From the NCBI GenBank assembly GCA_015680685.1, contig MNCI01025408.1, positions 66,325-107,063 on the forward strand: a stretch of DNA of 40,739 nt. Reading direction: 5' to 3'. The notes under the pieces were generated by a model. It did no database searches, was not told the origin of the DNA, and worked only from the letters and a program-made list of their open reading frames with translations. The position numbers were made by a program, and so were the translations under genes. Source of the stretch: Gnetum montanum (taxonomy: Eukaryota; Streptophyta; Gnetopsida; Gnetales; Gnetaceae). Below, in pieces: positions 10,088-21,267 of this stretch (the stretch's first letter is position 1; the number at the start of each line of letters is the position of its first letter).

Positions 10088-11989
10088 TAAATGAAAACTT
10101 GTGCTTGAGTTCCTTAAAAAATATTGGGAAGGTATGGGATTATTGACTAAATGACAACTAACAATGACATGGAATGACAAACTCAAAGTGCTTGATGAAT
10201 GGATCGACAAACATATTACAACATTGGTGTTCATAACCATTGTGGTGAACACTATACATAGATGACATCTAAACCCTCATTTGATAGCTTGAAGAGAGAG
10301 AGAGAGAAAAGAAAGTAAGGTGCATTGTTGTTGATGTCAAAAATGTGTACACCATTGTTCATCCATAGCCACATGATCAAGCTTGTCCCCTACATAAATG
10401 CTTTTTTCTCCAGTCCATCCTGAGTGCTCCCTCCTATCCTAGTCCATTATTCATGTGAGCACCATCTACACACACAACATAGTCACGAATTAGCAAGGAT
10501 AGATAAGATATAATGTACTTGATACCTTGCCTCAATATGAAGCACCTTGGCTAGGTTGTTGGTATGAAAGATACTAGGTTAGAGGTTTGTAACTAATAAC
10601 TACCCAAGATGTAGGAGTGAGATAAGTAATGAAATGGAAAAATTTGTGACAGGCCCCCATGACTAAGAGGAAACCTCCAATAGCAATAAGGTGGAAAATG
10701 AAAGAATAAGAAATATGAGAGAAATAATCAATGGTGAAGCCAATAAAATAAAATAAAAAGATGGATGTTATGGATGGGGTGAAACAAGAAATACTTGATT
10801 GCAAGAAATGTTTAAGGGAAAGAGATTAACAAGTGCACTAAAAAGGAATGCCAGTGGATCCTCCCCAAAGCAAGCTCATGCCCTTTATGCCATGATAAAA
10901 CCACAAACCAAAGAGTCCATAGGCTCTAGGAATGACATATGGAGACAATGGTTAAGAACTTACCCACAAGAGTTTACCAAAGAATAACAATGCATCAACC
11001 AAGATATAGACTAATCATAAAACTGGCAATGAGGTGAAATATGCTAAGAAACATGGAAAGAGAAGAGAGAATGGAATGAAATCCCAAAATCAAGGTTGTG
11101 TAAATTCTTTTGTGCAGTATGTGATTAAGGTGACTTAATAAAATTTAGCTCAAATCCAAATCAAAACTAACCACATCTAATGACTTCTCATCAACACACA
11201 TGACAAACCCATCCTCTTGAAGAAACGAGAATGCTTCCACAAAGCAAACATCATTCCAACAAGAGAAAGATAGAGAAGTAGGAAGTGAGAAAGGGACTTA
11301 GTTAGAGAGAACCTTTAGGCATGGGTAACATGTCTTTCTAGTGCCATAACTAGTGCTTGTAGCCCATGTTTCATTTTTGTGTCTAAGGGATGTGCTTTGA
11401 ATTCCTACAAGTTTTTTTTCTTTGAATGGGAACCACACCATGCAAAGACTTATTTGATTTAGTCAACTTCCTAATATTGGTCAATAGAAGAATCACAGAA
11501 AACCTATGAAAGACATCCAAGTACCCAAGAGAATAGCCAACACAAATGCGTCGAATCCCCTTGAAGTCACACCCTTTTCAATGTATTTTAATATTTCCTT
11601 GGTTTGCAGAATACCAAGCCACCAATTCATTAATAAGTTTTCTTAGAAAAAGGGATAGTACATTTTCAAAAAAAAGGGAGATCATAGAGTTGTATGGATT
11701 AATGGATGATATGGACTCATTGTCTATTTTATCAAAAGAACCCATATCTTAGCATCAACATTAAAAGTCAAAGGTAAAAATCAAACATGAGCAATCAACA
11801 CCATTATAGTACAATCCACCATCATGAGCACTTATTATATGATGAGTGAGAGTAATTCAAACAAAATGTAATAGAGAAAGAAATAGTAAAAATGTTAATG
11901 ATGGTGTAAAACAAAAAACAAAAAATAAGTAAAGATGAAGAATGTGTAAAAAAAAAATACAAAGGAAACTAAGGGCTTAGAATGGTTGT
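10088..11989 (-). other. Element B region between integrase and 3' LTR
   Basis: About 1.9 kb lies between the end of the integrase remnant and the polypurine tract. In Athila elements this position holds an envelope-like open frame and spacer. Only one frame with any character remains, the hydrophobic one at 10574-10804. A short GA microsatellite lies near 10293-10308. No other motif was recognised. Confidence 0.5.
10574..10804 (-). pseudogene. Hydrophobic frame, possible remnant of an Athila envelope-like protein
   Basis: This 76-codon minus-strand frame has two strongly hydrophobic segments, roughly residues 11-29 (SITSIFLFYFIGFTIDYFS) and 33-52 (around FIFHLIAIGGFLLVMGA), which could span a membrane. 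It lies after integrase and about 500 bp before the polypurine tract, where Athila-type elements carry their third, envelope-like frame with C-terminal membrane segments. There is no sequence signature beyond hydrophobicity, and AT-rich DNA can give such frames by chance, so this is a positional inference. Confidence 0.3.
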
Positions 11990-13290
11990 CCATCTATAGA
12001 GGTAGTGTTAGTACTGGCTGTTTTGGGCACATGGAAGGATTTGGTTTGTTGAATGTTGACCAATAATTTCTTATATGGGCTTCCAAGTTTATAGATCATC
12101 ATGGCTTCTGAAGGAAAAGTTGCATGAATGATATAAGGTCCTTTCCACACCATTTGAAATTTAGTTCATTGTGGCACATGTGCAGGATTCCAATAAAGAA
12201 CCTTATCTCTTACTTAGTATTTAACTTTTCTAATTTTTAGGTCATGACGTTGTTTGTTGAAGGCCTTGTGTAGTTTGTTGGATGATAGTGTGGCTAATTG
12301 GTTCTCATCTAGCAAGTTAAGATTCATTAGCCATTCTTTTTACACTAGACTGAGGTCAAGGTTAAGGTCACATGCTATAGATAGTGTACAAAGCTCAGTT
12401 TGAATAGGAAGCATTGGAGGTTTACTGTACACAAACTTATAGGGAGAATAGACTATAGGGAGTTTTCATGTGGAGCGGTATGCCCAAAGAGAATATTTTA
12501 GTTTGGTGCTCTAGTCCCGCCTATATTTGCTGATGGTTTGTGTCAATATTTTTGTAATTTCCCTATTGGTGACTTCTATTTGACCATTCACTTGAGGATG
12601 ATATGGTTTAGTTAGTTTATGCTCAACTCCTAAGCATTGCATTAACTTTTGAAAAGTCACACCTATAAAGTGTGTGCCATTATTAGAAATAAGTGCACGA
12701 GGCATGCCAAACTTATTTATGATTTATTATTGAAAAAATTGAATAGTGGTAGATGATGTACAGTTTGTAATAGTGGCTGCTTCTACCCACTTTGTAAAAT
12801 AGTCAACAGAAACAACAATATATGCTTTTCCATTAGACATAGGTGTAATAGGCCCCATAAAATCAATTTCCCAATATGTTGAAGGATCCTAAGGATTGAA
12901 TCCATTGTTGTGGACCTTCTATTCTAGTAGTCATTCCCCCATTGCATTGGTAGTGCTCACAAGATTGGACAAAATGATGGGTGTCTTGAAACAATGTAGG
13001 TCTGTAATATCCTATAGGTAAGATTTTAATGGTTGTTCATCTCCTAGCATAATGACCCCCACAAGGGCCCTCATGAGCATCTTGAAGGACTTGCAATTGA
13101 TCTGCATTAGGAACACATCATCAGACCAAGACATTGGGACATACCTTGTAAAGATGCCCATTGATTTCCATGAAGTTTTTGACTTGATGGAGAAACTATT
13201 GTTTCTTTTTAACATCCAACCCATGTGGTGTTTCTTGCATGAGAAGATAAGTAAGAATGTTGCTATACTAGTTTGTATCTGTGGGTGATT
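11990..13290 (-). pseudogene. Element B integrase, broken
   Basis: Near 13000-13140 the minus strand reads AHEGPCGGHYAR and later FVQSCEHYQ, matching the H-H and C-C zinc-binding part of gypsy integrases, although the second cysteine of the pair is missing. The open frame 12511-12705 carries PRALISNNGTHF and, further on, PYHPQVNGQIEVTNRE: the second and third members of the DDE triad, but the second aspartate is asparagine (ISNN instead of ISDN). The C-terminal part continues to about 12000 with GPYIIHATFPSEAM, a typical end of Athila-like integrases. Multiple stops and frame changes separate these parts. No chromodomain is evident. Confidence 0.8.
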
Positions 13291-13342
13291 GATTGTTTAT
13301 TACACCTTCAAAGAGGAGTTCATTAGGGAAGCGATCAAAAAT

Positions 13343-13640
13343 TCAGTATTCATCCTCTTTGTTGTCCCATCGTAGCTGAGATAAATGATTAGCAACAACA
13401 TTCTTGGTACCTTTACGATCTACTATCATGATATCAAACTCTTGCAAGATCACTAGCCATCGTATGACACGATGGCTCACCATTGGTTTATTCATAAGAA
13501 ACGAAGTCGCACTATGATCGGTTTGTACAAATACCTTATAGCCTAATACATGGTGCCTAAATTTTTCTACTGCAAACACCATGGCCATTAATTCTTTTTT
13601 TTTGTTGTGATGTAGTTGAGCTATGCACTAGCAATACTTT
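13343..13640 (-). pseudogene. Element B RNase H domain, partly open
   Basis: The frame 13343-13588 reads MAMVFAVEKFRHHVLGYKVF, then QTDHSATSFLMNKP, then RWLVILQEFDIMIVDRKGTK and NVVANHLSQL. These are the gypsy RNase H blocks E-x-L-A-v-V-x-A-x-x-x-x-R-x-Y-L-G, x-T-D-H-x-x-L-x-x-L and x-N-x-x-A-D-x-L-S-R. The catalytic aspartate of TDH is present, but the last aspartate (A-D-x-L-S) is asparagine. Upstream in the frame, LNYITTKKKEL corresponds to the N-terminal E-x-N-Y-x-x-x-E-K-E block. It lies directly between RT and integrase, as expected. Confidence 0.85.
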
Positions 13641-13758
13641 GACTTGCATAGTGAATATAATAGGGCCATTTGTGGTCATCTAACTATGTAAATATGACTC
13701 CTAAAGAAAATTTGGATGTGTTAGTCATTATGTAGAATGGTTTGGACTAGTCAGGAGC

Positions 13759-14990
13759 TTATAGAATGGGTGTTTCTACAAGCTTCTGCTTTAAGTTTTG
13801 GAAAGCTAGCTCACATTCCTTGGTCCATTCAAAGAGTACGTCCTTCTTCATTAATTCTACCAATGATTTTGTGATATTTGAAAAGTTCTCGATGAAGCAT
13901 CTATAATAGCCAGTATGTCTAAGGAATGATCGAACATCATTTATAGTTTCAGGTTGACGAGTGATTGTTTGGATGACTTTAATTTTGTCAAGATCTATCT
14001 CCATCCCTATTTGTGAACTTTTATGCCCTAATACAATGCCCTCTTGAACCATTAAGTGGATTTTTTGCCAATTGAGCCTTAGGTTATTTTCTACACATCA
14101 TTTTAATACTTGCTCTAATCAGTCCAATGCTTGTTCAAAGTTTGCTCTGTAGGTGGAGAAATCGTCCATAAAGACCTCCACACCATTCCCTATTTTCTAC
14201 TAAAATATACTTAGAACTAGATGTTGAAAGGTTGCTAGGGCATTGCATAAGCTAAATAGCATTTGCCTATATGCAAATTTTCCTCAAGGACTTGTGAATG
14301 TAGTCTTGGATTGGTCTACTAGTGCTATTTGAATTTGATTTTATCCACTATAACCATCCAAAAAACTATAATAGTAATGCCCTAAAATGGTATCTAAGAC
14401 TTGGTCAACGAATGGAAATGGGAAATGGTCTTTAAATGTTGCCATGTTTAATGGCCTAAAGTCTATACAAACCCTCCAGTTACCTCCCTTTTTAGGCATA
14501 ATGACTAATGGACTAACCCGTTCACTATCAGCAATGGTGTAGATGAACCCAATTTTTAGAAGTTGTTCAATTTCTTCTTTACTACTTGCCTAAGCTTTGG
14601 GTTTAGTTACCTTTGTGGTTGTTTTCGAGGCTTCAGGGAGGGGTTAGTGTAAATTCTATGTTGGCATATCCTAGGATCTATTCCAGTTAATTTGGGATAT
14701 GACCAAGTAAAGGATTTCGACCATTTGTTTACCATATTTAGTAGTATTTCTTTTTGTTGAGGAGAGAACTTAGTGTTGATGATTACTGGTTTTCCATTCT
14801 TGAGAAATGTGTACTCCATACCAGTGGGCAAGAGTTTTAACTCAAGGGGCTCTTGCTTAAATTCATCAAGAATTTCCAACTTCCCCCAATTGATATTTTC
14901 AATGTCAGGACTTGGAAGTTGGCGATGGACTTGCTCTAATGTATCTATGCTATTGATATAGGCATAAGTCAAGCTCTCAATTGGTTCCAT
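13759..14990 (-). pseudogene. Element B reverse transcriptase, broken
   Basis: The upstream part (open 14607-14990) has INTKFSPQQKEILLNMVNKW, then SYPKLTGIDPRICQHRI, the standard lead-in to gypsy RT. The core follows with several stops: SPLVIMPKKGGNWRVCIDFR, FPFPFVDQVLDTILGH, YSFLDGYSG, and the catalytic box FMDDF at 14158-14172, which still holds both aspartates. The frame 13759-14052 contains the thumb and connection with GIVLGHKSSQIGMEIDLDKI and FLRHTGYYRCFIENFS. There are in-frame stops after DGYSG and before the catalytic box. It lies between protease and RNase H on the same strand. Confidence 0.9.
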
Positions 14991-15140
14991 GCATAGAGTT
15001 GAATTGTTCTCTCGGTCAGTTGTTAGCCACTAGGTGGCTTCCTGTCTTTTGGCTACTAAATACAAGCATCTTTGTATGTAAGTTATTTCTACACATTGGT
15101 TGCATGCATGCAATGTTAAATGTTGTACAAACTAGGACTT

Positions 15141-15719
15141 CTACATGTAGTTACACCCTATGTCACTATATGCAATGCATGGAACTTTCTTCTTCTCGAT
15201 CTTTCCAAATGTATTTTCTTTTGATATTTCTAGGAAAAGATCATATATTCCTAAGCATGTATCAATTATGCTTAGCCATGATATTCCCATTATGATTGGA
15301 AAGTCCCCCTTATAGTTGTTGACTTGAATCACTAGGAAATCAGCTGGATATGACCACCCACAAATAGTGGTAATGATGTCCTCCATTAGTCCTAATGGGA
15401 CAGTGATGGACTAGTTGGCCAACTCTAAATGAATATTAATCTTTTTTAGTGGAGGTAGGTTCTAGGCTTTGTATATTTCTTGAGAGATTAAGTTAACACT
15501 AGATCTTGAATCCAAAAGAGCTTTGCAAGACTCATTCCTAGCAATTTGTAAATATATAAGAGGACTTCTAGGATCAGAGAATCTCCTAGGAAGATAGCCA
15601 ACTTTGATCCAATCAGTGATGGCGTGAGTTAACATGACAATATGCATTGAGTTTAGTCTTTGGTTCGAAGAAATATTTGAAGATTCGAATGGTGGTGAGG
15701 CATTTAGAGAATTAGCCAT
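15141..15719 (-). pseudogene. Element B aspartic protease, broken
   Basis: The frame 15462-15719 ends with CKALLDSRSSVNLISQEIYK, corresponding to the retroviral-type active site A-L-L-D-S/T-G-A-S. The aspartate is kept but the glycine is arginine. The second part (15141-15386) reads YPADFLVIQV and DFPIIMGISWLSIIDT, the F-x-V-x-D...P-I-I-L-G-x-x-W-L block. A stop-bearing gap separates the two. The domain lies directly upstream of RT and downstream of gag. It would have cut the polyprotein. Confidence 0.8.
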
Positions 15720-15725
15720 TTGTGA

Positions 15726-17500
15726 TTATAAGGACTTGGTTGGGCTGTTGGTTCTAAAGAAAGGTCTTTTCTTTGATTGATTATCCAAACCAACAGTAGG
15801 TTGAGAATTGACAACCCTAGTAGCATTACATTGTTGTGGTTGGGTAGGAAGCTCATCTTGCATAGTTGAAATAGGTGGTAATGGAGCTAAGGGTGGAAGA
15901 GGTGTAGTCGAAAGAGAAGGATAGTACATATGTGGAACATCACTCCTAGGAGAAGGAGTTCTATAGTACTCATGAATCTGGTAGTGAGGCTGAGGAGCAA
16001 CATGACTAGTAGAGTCACATGGAGAGATCAGTTGTTGAATGTAATACCCATATGGATCAGGTTGACAGTAAGGATATTTTTGACATGGTAGTGGCATCCC
16101 CCATGATTGTAGATGTTGCCACTATTGATACTATTCATTCAGTTGTGGTGGGGCTCGACTTGGATAATATGTCAAGGGTTGGTAGAACCGCCTTAGGTTA
16201 CCTTGAGGATAAGGTAACCTTCTAGGTGCTTGCCATTTGTTTAATTGTGGATTTAGTGCATACACCCCATACTCTTATAGATGTGACACTACTGGACAAC
16301 ATCCTTTAGGATGGTCATATTAGCATATCTTACATCTGCCATCATTGTCTGTGTCTAAATCCATAACCTCTTCAATGACAACAACTTTGCCCTTACCTTT
16401 GTTATGTGCATACTCATATTCTTTCTTTTTCCTTCTCTCTTGGTCACTACTTTGCTCTCTAGACTCCTCTACTATTTTTATAACGATTTGAAATTTATCA
16501 TCTAGAAAGTTCCACATTTGATCTACCTTTGTCGATACTTCTAATGCAAATTTTTGAATGGGCAAGGTCTTTTTATTGATCATCTCCTGAAGTGGTGACT
16601 CTTCTTCATCTTCGAAAAGTCTAATTTCCTTCTCTTGAAGGGAAGGATCTCTGTTATACTCCTCTGCACTTTTATTTTTCTTAACTTGCCTTCCTCCTTG
16701 GCAACTTGCTCCAACAATCTTTTTATTTGGTGGGCTCTAAGCTCAGATAGCCTTCCTTGGGCATAAGTCCCAAGGGTTCTTCATGTTTCGTACCTAAGCC
16801 CATCTATGAGATGGCGTAGTTGTTCCTTTTGTGAGTAACCATGGCTAGGGAAACAATGTAATAATGTATAATATCAACCCATGGTAGCATCCAAGGGTTC
16901 ATGTCCTCCTTGTTTCCATCCTTGGATTTGCTCATGCAAGTTGGAGACTCGGAAGTACATTTGATACTTATTTTTGAATAACTCTAACATGGTACTCCAT
17001 CAACGGATGCATTCTAGTTCTAAGGACCGGTACCAGCTTTCTGCTTCCTTGATCAATGTCTATGAAAACAACTTTAGTTTTTTCCACTTGTTTTCTATAT
17101 TTTGCAAGGAAAATGCATCGTGAAATTCTTGTAGATGATTTTGAGGATCAACATTGTATCCCCCTTTAAATCATGGGATTTTGTTCATGTCTAGTATTTT
17201 GATCCTACTATATTTTTGGTGCCTTGTTGGGATTCTAATGGCTTTTGATATATCTAACATACTTTGAGTGGTAGGTAGGGGTTCATCATGATCATATTTT
17301 CTATTACATCTATGATGCCTATGTTGTTCCCTACTCTCCCTTCTTTCGTGATGTGTCTCTCTAGAATTCCCTCATTCCCTTTCTCGACTGTTTTGTCTAT
17401 GATCTCTATTTTGCTTACCCTTATCCTCATGGTCTTTCCCTTTGCAACTGCATTCAGATCTCAAAGGAGAGCGGCAAGGAGATGATGAAGGTGAAGAGGA
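15726..17500 (-). pseudogene. Element B gag, broken
   Basis: About 16800-17180 reads in one minus-strand frame HLQEFHDAFSLQNI, EAESWYRSLE, LHEQIQGWKQG, LHCFPSHGYSQKEQL and RHLIDGL, which follows the retrotransposon gag pattern (F...A...W...F...E...Q..E......P.....L...F..GL). Downstream, 16290-16340 gives CKIC, stop, YDHPKGC, a degenerate zinc knuckle. The open frame 15726-16097 is rich in proline, tyrosine and histidine, as in Gag C-terminal tails. Upstream, 17290-17500 is rich in arginine and histidine. Stops break the core in at least four places. Confidence 0.7.
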
Positions 17501-18287
17501 AGGAGGACTGGTACCATGATGGTGCTTGTCATCTTCTCTTTGGTGGTCATGACCTTGTTCATGGTCACGATTAGAATGTCCATCATTGTCACATGTTTGT
17601 GTTCCTTTTTTGAACCCTTTGTGTTTGTTGGTATCAGAACCTGGGTTATGAATAGTTGAGTGAAGGTTCTAATATACAACTCCTTGACTAAAGTCAATGA
17701 GAGGAATATCATTTTTTGGAAAACCTCCTAAGGTAGGTTCACCACCCTTGTTTTCACTTAGGACATATGGGACATCTTGAGACAACTTTCCCTTCATAGA
17801 TTTGTAATGTCTCTCCTGTTGTAGGTTCCTTTGGCATTGTGCCTCCATGGGTCGATAATCCTTTGAATCTTATTCATGCACAATGTACTTCGATTGTAAG
17901 TAATGCATACCAATTCATGTGAGAGCACGAAGAAGCATGCTTGGGATTGAGTGATCAGGAGGTAACACTATGTTACCTTTTAAATCACGCAAATGCAGTT
18001 GTTCATCCTAGTGGAGGATAAAGGTAAAGTCTGGTATATACTCATCAGGATGAGCATATATCAAGTGAAACTATTGGAGTACTGGTAGATTATCCTATAC
18101 ACTCCACCTCCAATTGTCCCTAGTATTAGACCTAGGCAGTGAAGCACTATCATAAGAAAAAGGAGATATGATTGATTATTCAGTGTGCAATACTCTCTTT
18201 TTTGATGATTTTAGGATAACTAACCTTAAGGGTTCATTCAAATAATGGAAATATTTCCTAAGTTCTAATTAGCGCACAAACAATAAA
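17501..18287 (-). other. Element B leader and gag 5' end
   Basis: The stretch between gag and primer site corresponds to the untranslated leader plus a decayed gag start. I could not place a start codon because all frames are interrupted. No repeats or structured motifs were found. Confidence 0.4.
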
Positions 18288-18306
18288 ATCCCCAGCAATG
18301 GTACCA
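18288..18306 (-). other. Primer-binding site of element B (tRNA-Asp-like, mutated)
   Basis: Plus-strand ATCCCCAGCAATGGTACCA matches the tRNA-Asp(GTC) 3' end at 16 of 19 positions; element A keeps a better copy (62-79). It lies one base from the LTR at 18308, which fixes the 5' end and the minus-strand orientation of element B. Confidence 0.8.
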
Positions 18307-18307
18307 A

Positions 18308-18655
18308 TGATGAGCAGCTAGGTACCCCTACGCCCAACCATATGAATACGAGCGTTCATGTGCAATTTGGTTAAACTCTAAGGATTAAGTGCTTATGTGC
18401 TTACATGAAACAAGGTTGGGTTATGCAATCATTTTCTTCCCAAGCTTACTTATAGGGCATAATTGTATGGTTAAGTAATCTTAGGGTATATGATTTTTAT
18501 GCTTTTTATTTTCTATGTTCATAGTGCTTAAAATGGAGAAATGAAATAATGGAGTAACTAATTTGATTTAACTAATTATTATACTCTAACTAGTCCTAAC
18601 AATGGCATTTGTTCCCACTTGCCAGACACATCCTAAACCAGTGTAACATTGCTGG
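18308..18655 (-). repeat. 5' LTR of element B, part 1 (U5 side)
   Basis: This starts TGATGAG next to the primer site and matches 9222-9570 of the 3' LTR. It stops at ...ACATTGCTGG, where element C begins. The continuation is at 36022, reading CTGGGGTTACCAAACAC as in the intact 3' LTR (TGCTGGGGTTACCAAACAC). Together the parts give about 868 bp. Confidence 0.9.
18651..18655. repeat. Target-site duplication of element C, left copy
   Basis: GCTGG precedes the first base of element C. The right copy at 36022-36026 is ACTGG, one mismatch. The uninterrupted LTR of element B has GCTGG at the matching place, so the left copy is original and the right one carries the change. Confidence 0.8.
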
Positions 18656-19248
18656 TGTACCGCCTGAAATCGTTGGTCTCCAGCTGGAAGGAAAAATAGA
18701 GACGGCGGGATCGCAAAACGAGAACAGAAGACCTTTCTTTCGCCTAAGGGCGAGCTGGAATGCACGAAGGTAGAGTACCTTCTGTGGTCCGCACACGGAT
18801 CAGACAAGGATTTCCCCGCGCGTATGCCAAGTGCTATACGCTAGGTTATGCGTAAACGATGTAGCGAGCGTAAACAAAGCGTAAACGGCGTAAAACAAAT
18901 GCGAACAGAGCGTGAGCGTGAACGGGCGTGAACAAAATGTGTGGGCCAAGTTGACGTAAAACTGTAAAATGTGGACAATTTTATGCTGCAAATGTAAACA
19001 ATGGTATTACAGAGTCAAAGTATAGTGCACTAGTATAACGAAGTCGTGAGAGACACAAGGCGGACAAAAAGCCTCGGCGTGTGCAGGAATGACTCGGCTG
19101 GTTTGCAAGGTAGGCAAAGTGTAGAGACTGTGTACGGTGTATAGGGCTCTCCAGCGTAAGAAGATTTTAGCTCTTGTGCACAGCGTAAATGTTCTCTGGT
19201 GTGCTCCAGGATTTTGCCAACCGACCCCTGTGAAATGGGAAATCGGGG

Positions 19249-19258
19249 TTTATATACA
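19249..19258 (-). promoter_or_regulatory. TATA box in the 3' LTR of element C
   Basis: The minus strand reads TGTATATAAACCCCG. The matching site in the 5' LTR is at 35400-35409. It lies about 90 bases downstream of the nearest GCGTATACGC palindrome and about 600 bases from the U3 end, a normal place for a retrotransposon promoter. Confidence 0.6.
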
Positions 19259-19348
19259 GGTTGTTACGCTAGACTCGGGTTAGGAGACACGTGGCACGTT
19301 GATCGGGTGCACACAATTTACAAAAATACAATATATTACATTTTTCGG

Positions 19349-19719
19349 GCGTATACGCTGGGCGTATACGCCGTGTGAAGCGAGCGTATACGCTGGGTGT
19401 ATACGTTGAATGAGGCGGGCGTGTGAACTTGGGTGGAGATGCTGTGCTGGGCATATACGCCAGGCGTATACGCTGGCGGATACTAGGCGTGTACGCTGAA
19501 GGATGTCCACTTGCTTAAATGCTTGCTCTTTGGTGTTATCTTCATGCTGTCATTGAGACTTCATCGTCGGGCGTGTGCATCTGTGGCATCGAGCGTACAG
19601 GCGAGGCGTGTACACCAGGAGTGTGGGCCGCATGTCCATGCTGGGCGTATACGCTAGGGCGTATACGCTAGGGCGTATACGCTGGGAGTGTCAGGCGTGC
19701 ATGCAGAGCGTATACGCTA
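19349..19719. repeat. GCGTATACGC palindrome array, 3' LTR U3
   Basis: Eight exact copies of the 10-bp palindrome GCGTATACGC lie in two groups (19349-19480 and 19644-19719), with several one-base variants such as GCATATACGCC and GTGTATACGTT. Several copies sit in a GGGCGTATACGCTA/G context, and neighbouring copies are spaced about 13-15 bp apart. The array lies directly upstream of the TATA box on the transcribed strand. Confidence 0.85.
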
Positions 19720-19862
19720 GTACTGCATACTTAGTGAAAATGAAGCTTTTTGACCTCCAAAGTTGCAATGTGTGATGCCAACTCTAGCCACGGTTTTCTG
19801 TGGGTCCCAAGGACCGGCTTTTTGCTGGGGAGGTAGAGAGCTCGAAATTTTATGGTGTTTCA

Positions 19863-20916
19863 TTGGCCCATCTTTATTGACGCTTGGAGGAATAGATCCA
19901 AGAAGTGTCGACAAAGAAGTGCAAAACACCACAAGCAACTTGATATAGACGTTGTCCTTTACCACTTGACTAGACGTTATCGCACCGTGTTCAGTAGTAC
20001 AAGGGATTGGGAAAGTGGGATTTTGTATCTGGGAGGTCAGGGAGATTGCGGGGATTGATGACTGGTCCAGGGGATTAATCAGGGGAAAGGGGATGCTCTG
20101 ATGTGCAGCATGCTGATCCTTATCAATAGCCATTGTTTAGCAGACTTGGGGTTCAGACATGCGAGCTATGTCCTTTGGAGGAACAAGGCTCTTGGTTAGT
20201 GTGCAAGAGAACCTGTTGGCGGAGCCAAAGCCACGGGGAGGTCTGTTACATGCTTTGGAGGAACAGGGCCCATGTTTAATGTTTAGGGGGACTTGTTGGC
20301 GGAGAGCCAGAGCCATGCAACTGTATGCTTCTTGACCACCTTGGACATGAGTACCTGGTTTTGAGACCACTGCCTTCCCGCCTGGGGCTTATATGGGAAG
20401 TGCTAGGAGTCTTGCTTCTCTTTTTTTTTGGGTTGATCTTGTACTCATGCGGAGGTGTCAGGCTATATGTCGCAACTGCAGTAACGTTTTGCAGTGTGCC
20501 ACAGTGTGCTCGTTGTTTTGAATATATTGGATGTGTCAAGGGTGTGGCTGAATAAAATGCACTGGTGAAAGGATAGGGAATTTATCGATGAATGGGGATG
20601 TACTGGTGAATGGTTTGACTTAGTCTCGTCGAGTACGCTGTGAACATTGTCTTATCTTGCTGCTCGTGACGAAATGCATTCTTGTGCGAAACTTCTGGGC
20701 ATCATCCTGCAAACAAAACTTGGAGGAGACAAGAAAAACCATAAGTGAATAGATGAGCTTAGACTTACACAGCAGCCGATGGCACAGAGATGCTGAAGGA
20801 TGGCAAGCACTGTATGTAGATGACAGCAGTACTGATAAGGGCAATTGATGACGGGTGATGCGGTGAAGCTGATGGATGATCATGGCGGCGGATTGATGTG
20901 CCGGAAGTGAACTTGC
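19863..20916 (-). other. Element C region next to 3' LTR, non-coding
   Basis: About 1 kb lies between the module-border repeats and the 3' LTR. The bases abutting the LTR read on the minus strand AAAGATGGGCCAA and then TGAAAC, a weak candidate polypurine tract. No conserved protein was recognised; the open frames on both strands (for example 19717-20133 minus and 20325-20555 plus) have no family resemblance. It contains the 80-bp-spaced duplication listed separately. Confidence 0.5.
20173..20320. repeat. Two direct repeats at 80-bp spacing
   Basis: Unit 1 (20173-20237) and unit 2 (20253-20320) both read CTTTGGAGGAACA, then a similar middle, then CTTGTTGGCGGAG or CCTGTTGGCGGAG and an AGCCA block. 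The offset is exactly 80 bp at the start. They lie in the non-coding 3' part of element C. Confidence 0.65.
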
Positions 20917-21250
20917 CAGTTTATGGTCCTGGCAGACTATCATGGGTTAGTTTTATGTTATAACCTGTTGGACGTTGCCTGTTTAGCGTCGTGTCGGACG
21001 TTACATTGCTAGTTTCTAGTCTTAGCAAACTATGGAGAGACAAGCTAGTTTATAGTCTTAGCGGACCCGAATGGTTAGGATGGTGGCAGTTTACTGTCAT
21101 GCCGGATGGGTGCTAGTTCATTGTCCTTGTGGACACTGCGGTATCAGTTTCAAGTCATGATCTAGGACTTTTCTGTGGTATCATTTTATAGTTGTAATTC
21201 CAGGACTTTCCTGTGGTGTCAGTTTATAGTCGTAATTCTAGGACTTTTCA
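20917..21250. repeat. Module-border repeat cluster 1 (after integrase)
   Basis: About ten copies of a 20-27-bp unit of the form AGTTTATAGTCNTNNNNGGAC start near 20917, 20948, 20980, 21010, 21046, 21087, 21114, 21145, 21182 and 21220, all in the same orientation at a spacing of 27-41 bp. The last three share the longer form with CTAGGACTTTTC or close variants. Related units form clusters 2 (24626) and 3 (29863). The cluster begins right after the integrase stop codon (21268) in the element's own direction. Confidence 0.75.
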
Positions 21251-21267
21251 CGTACCTGAGTTTGTGT

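Larger units (their letters stand above)
18656..19862 (-). repeat. 3' LTR of element C, 1207 bp
   Basis: This begins TGTACCGCC and ends GTGTTTCA. It aligns with 34807-36021 from end to end. In minus-strand orientation the U3 part is at the right and U5 at the left. A TATA box lies at 19249-19258 on the minus strand (TGTATATAAA). The block 19349-19719 is packed with GCGTATACGC palindromes. Confidence 0.92.

Noticed and set aside
18586-18991. Minus-strand frames at the left end of element C
   Set aside because: They cross the LTR border of elements B and C and recur in the 5' LTR only in degenerate form; they are LTR sequence without protein signature.
19349-19719. CRISPR-like short repeats
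   Set aside because: The repeats are 10-bp palindromes with irregular short spacing inside an LTR of a plant element. There is no long constant repeat with unique spacers and no cas gene.
20325-20555. Plus-strand frame with a hydrophobic stretch near the element C 3' LTR
   Set aside because: It rests on a T-rich run, has no family resemblance, and the region lacks coding features on either strand.
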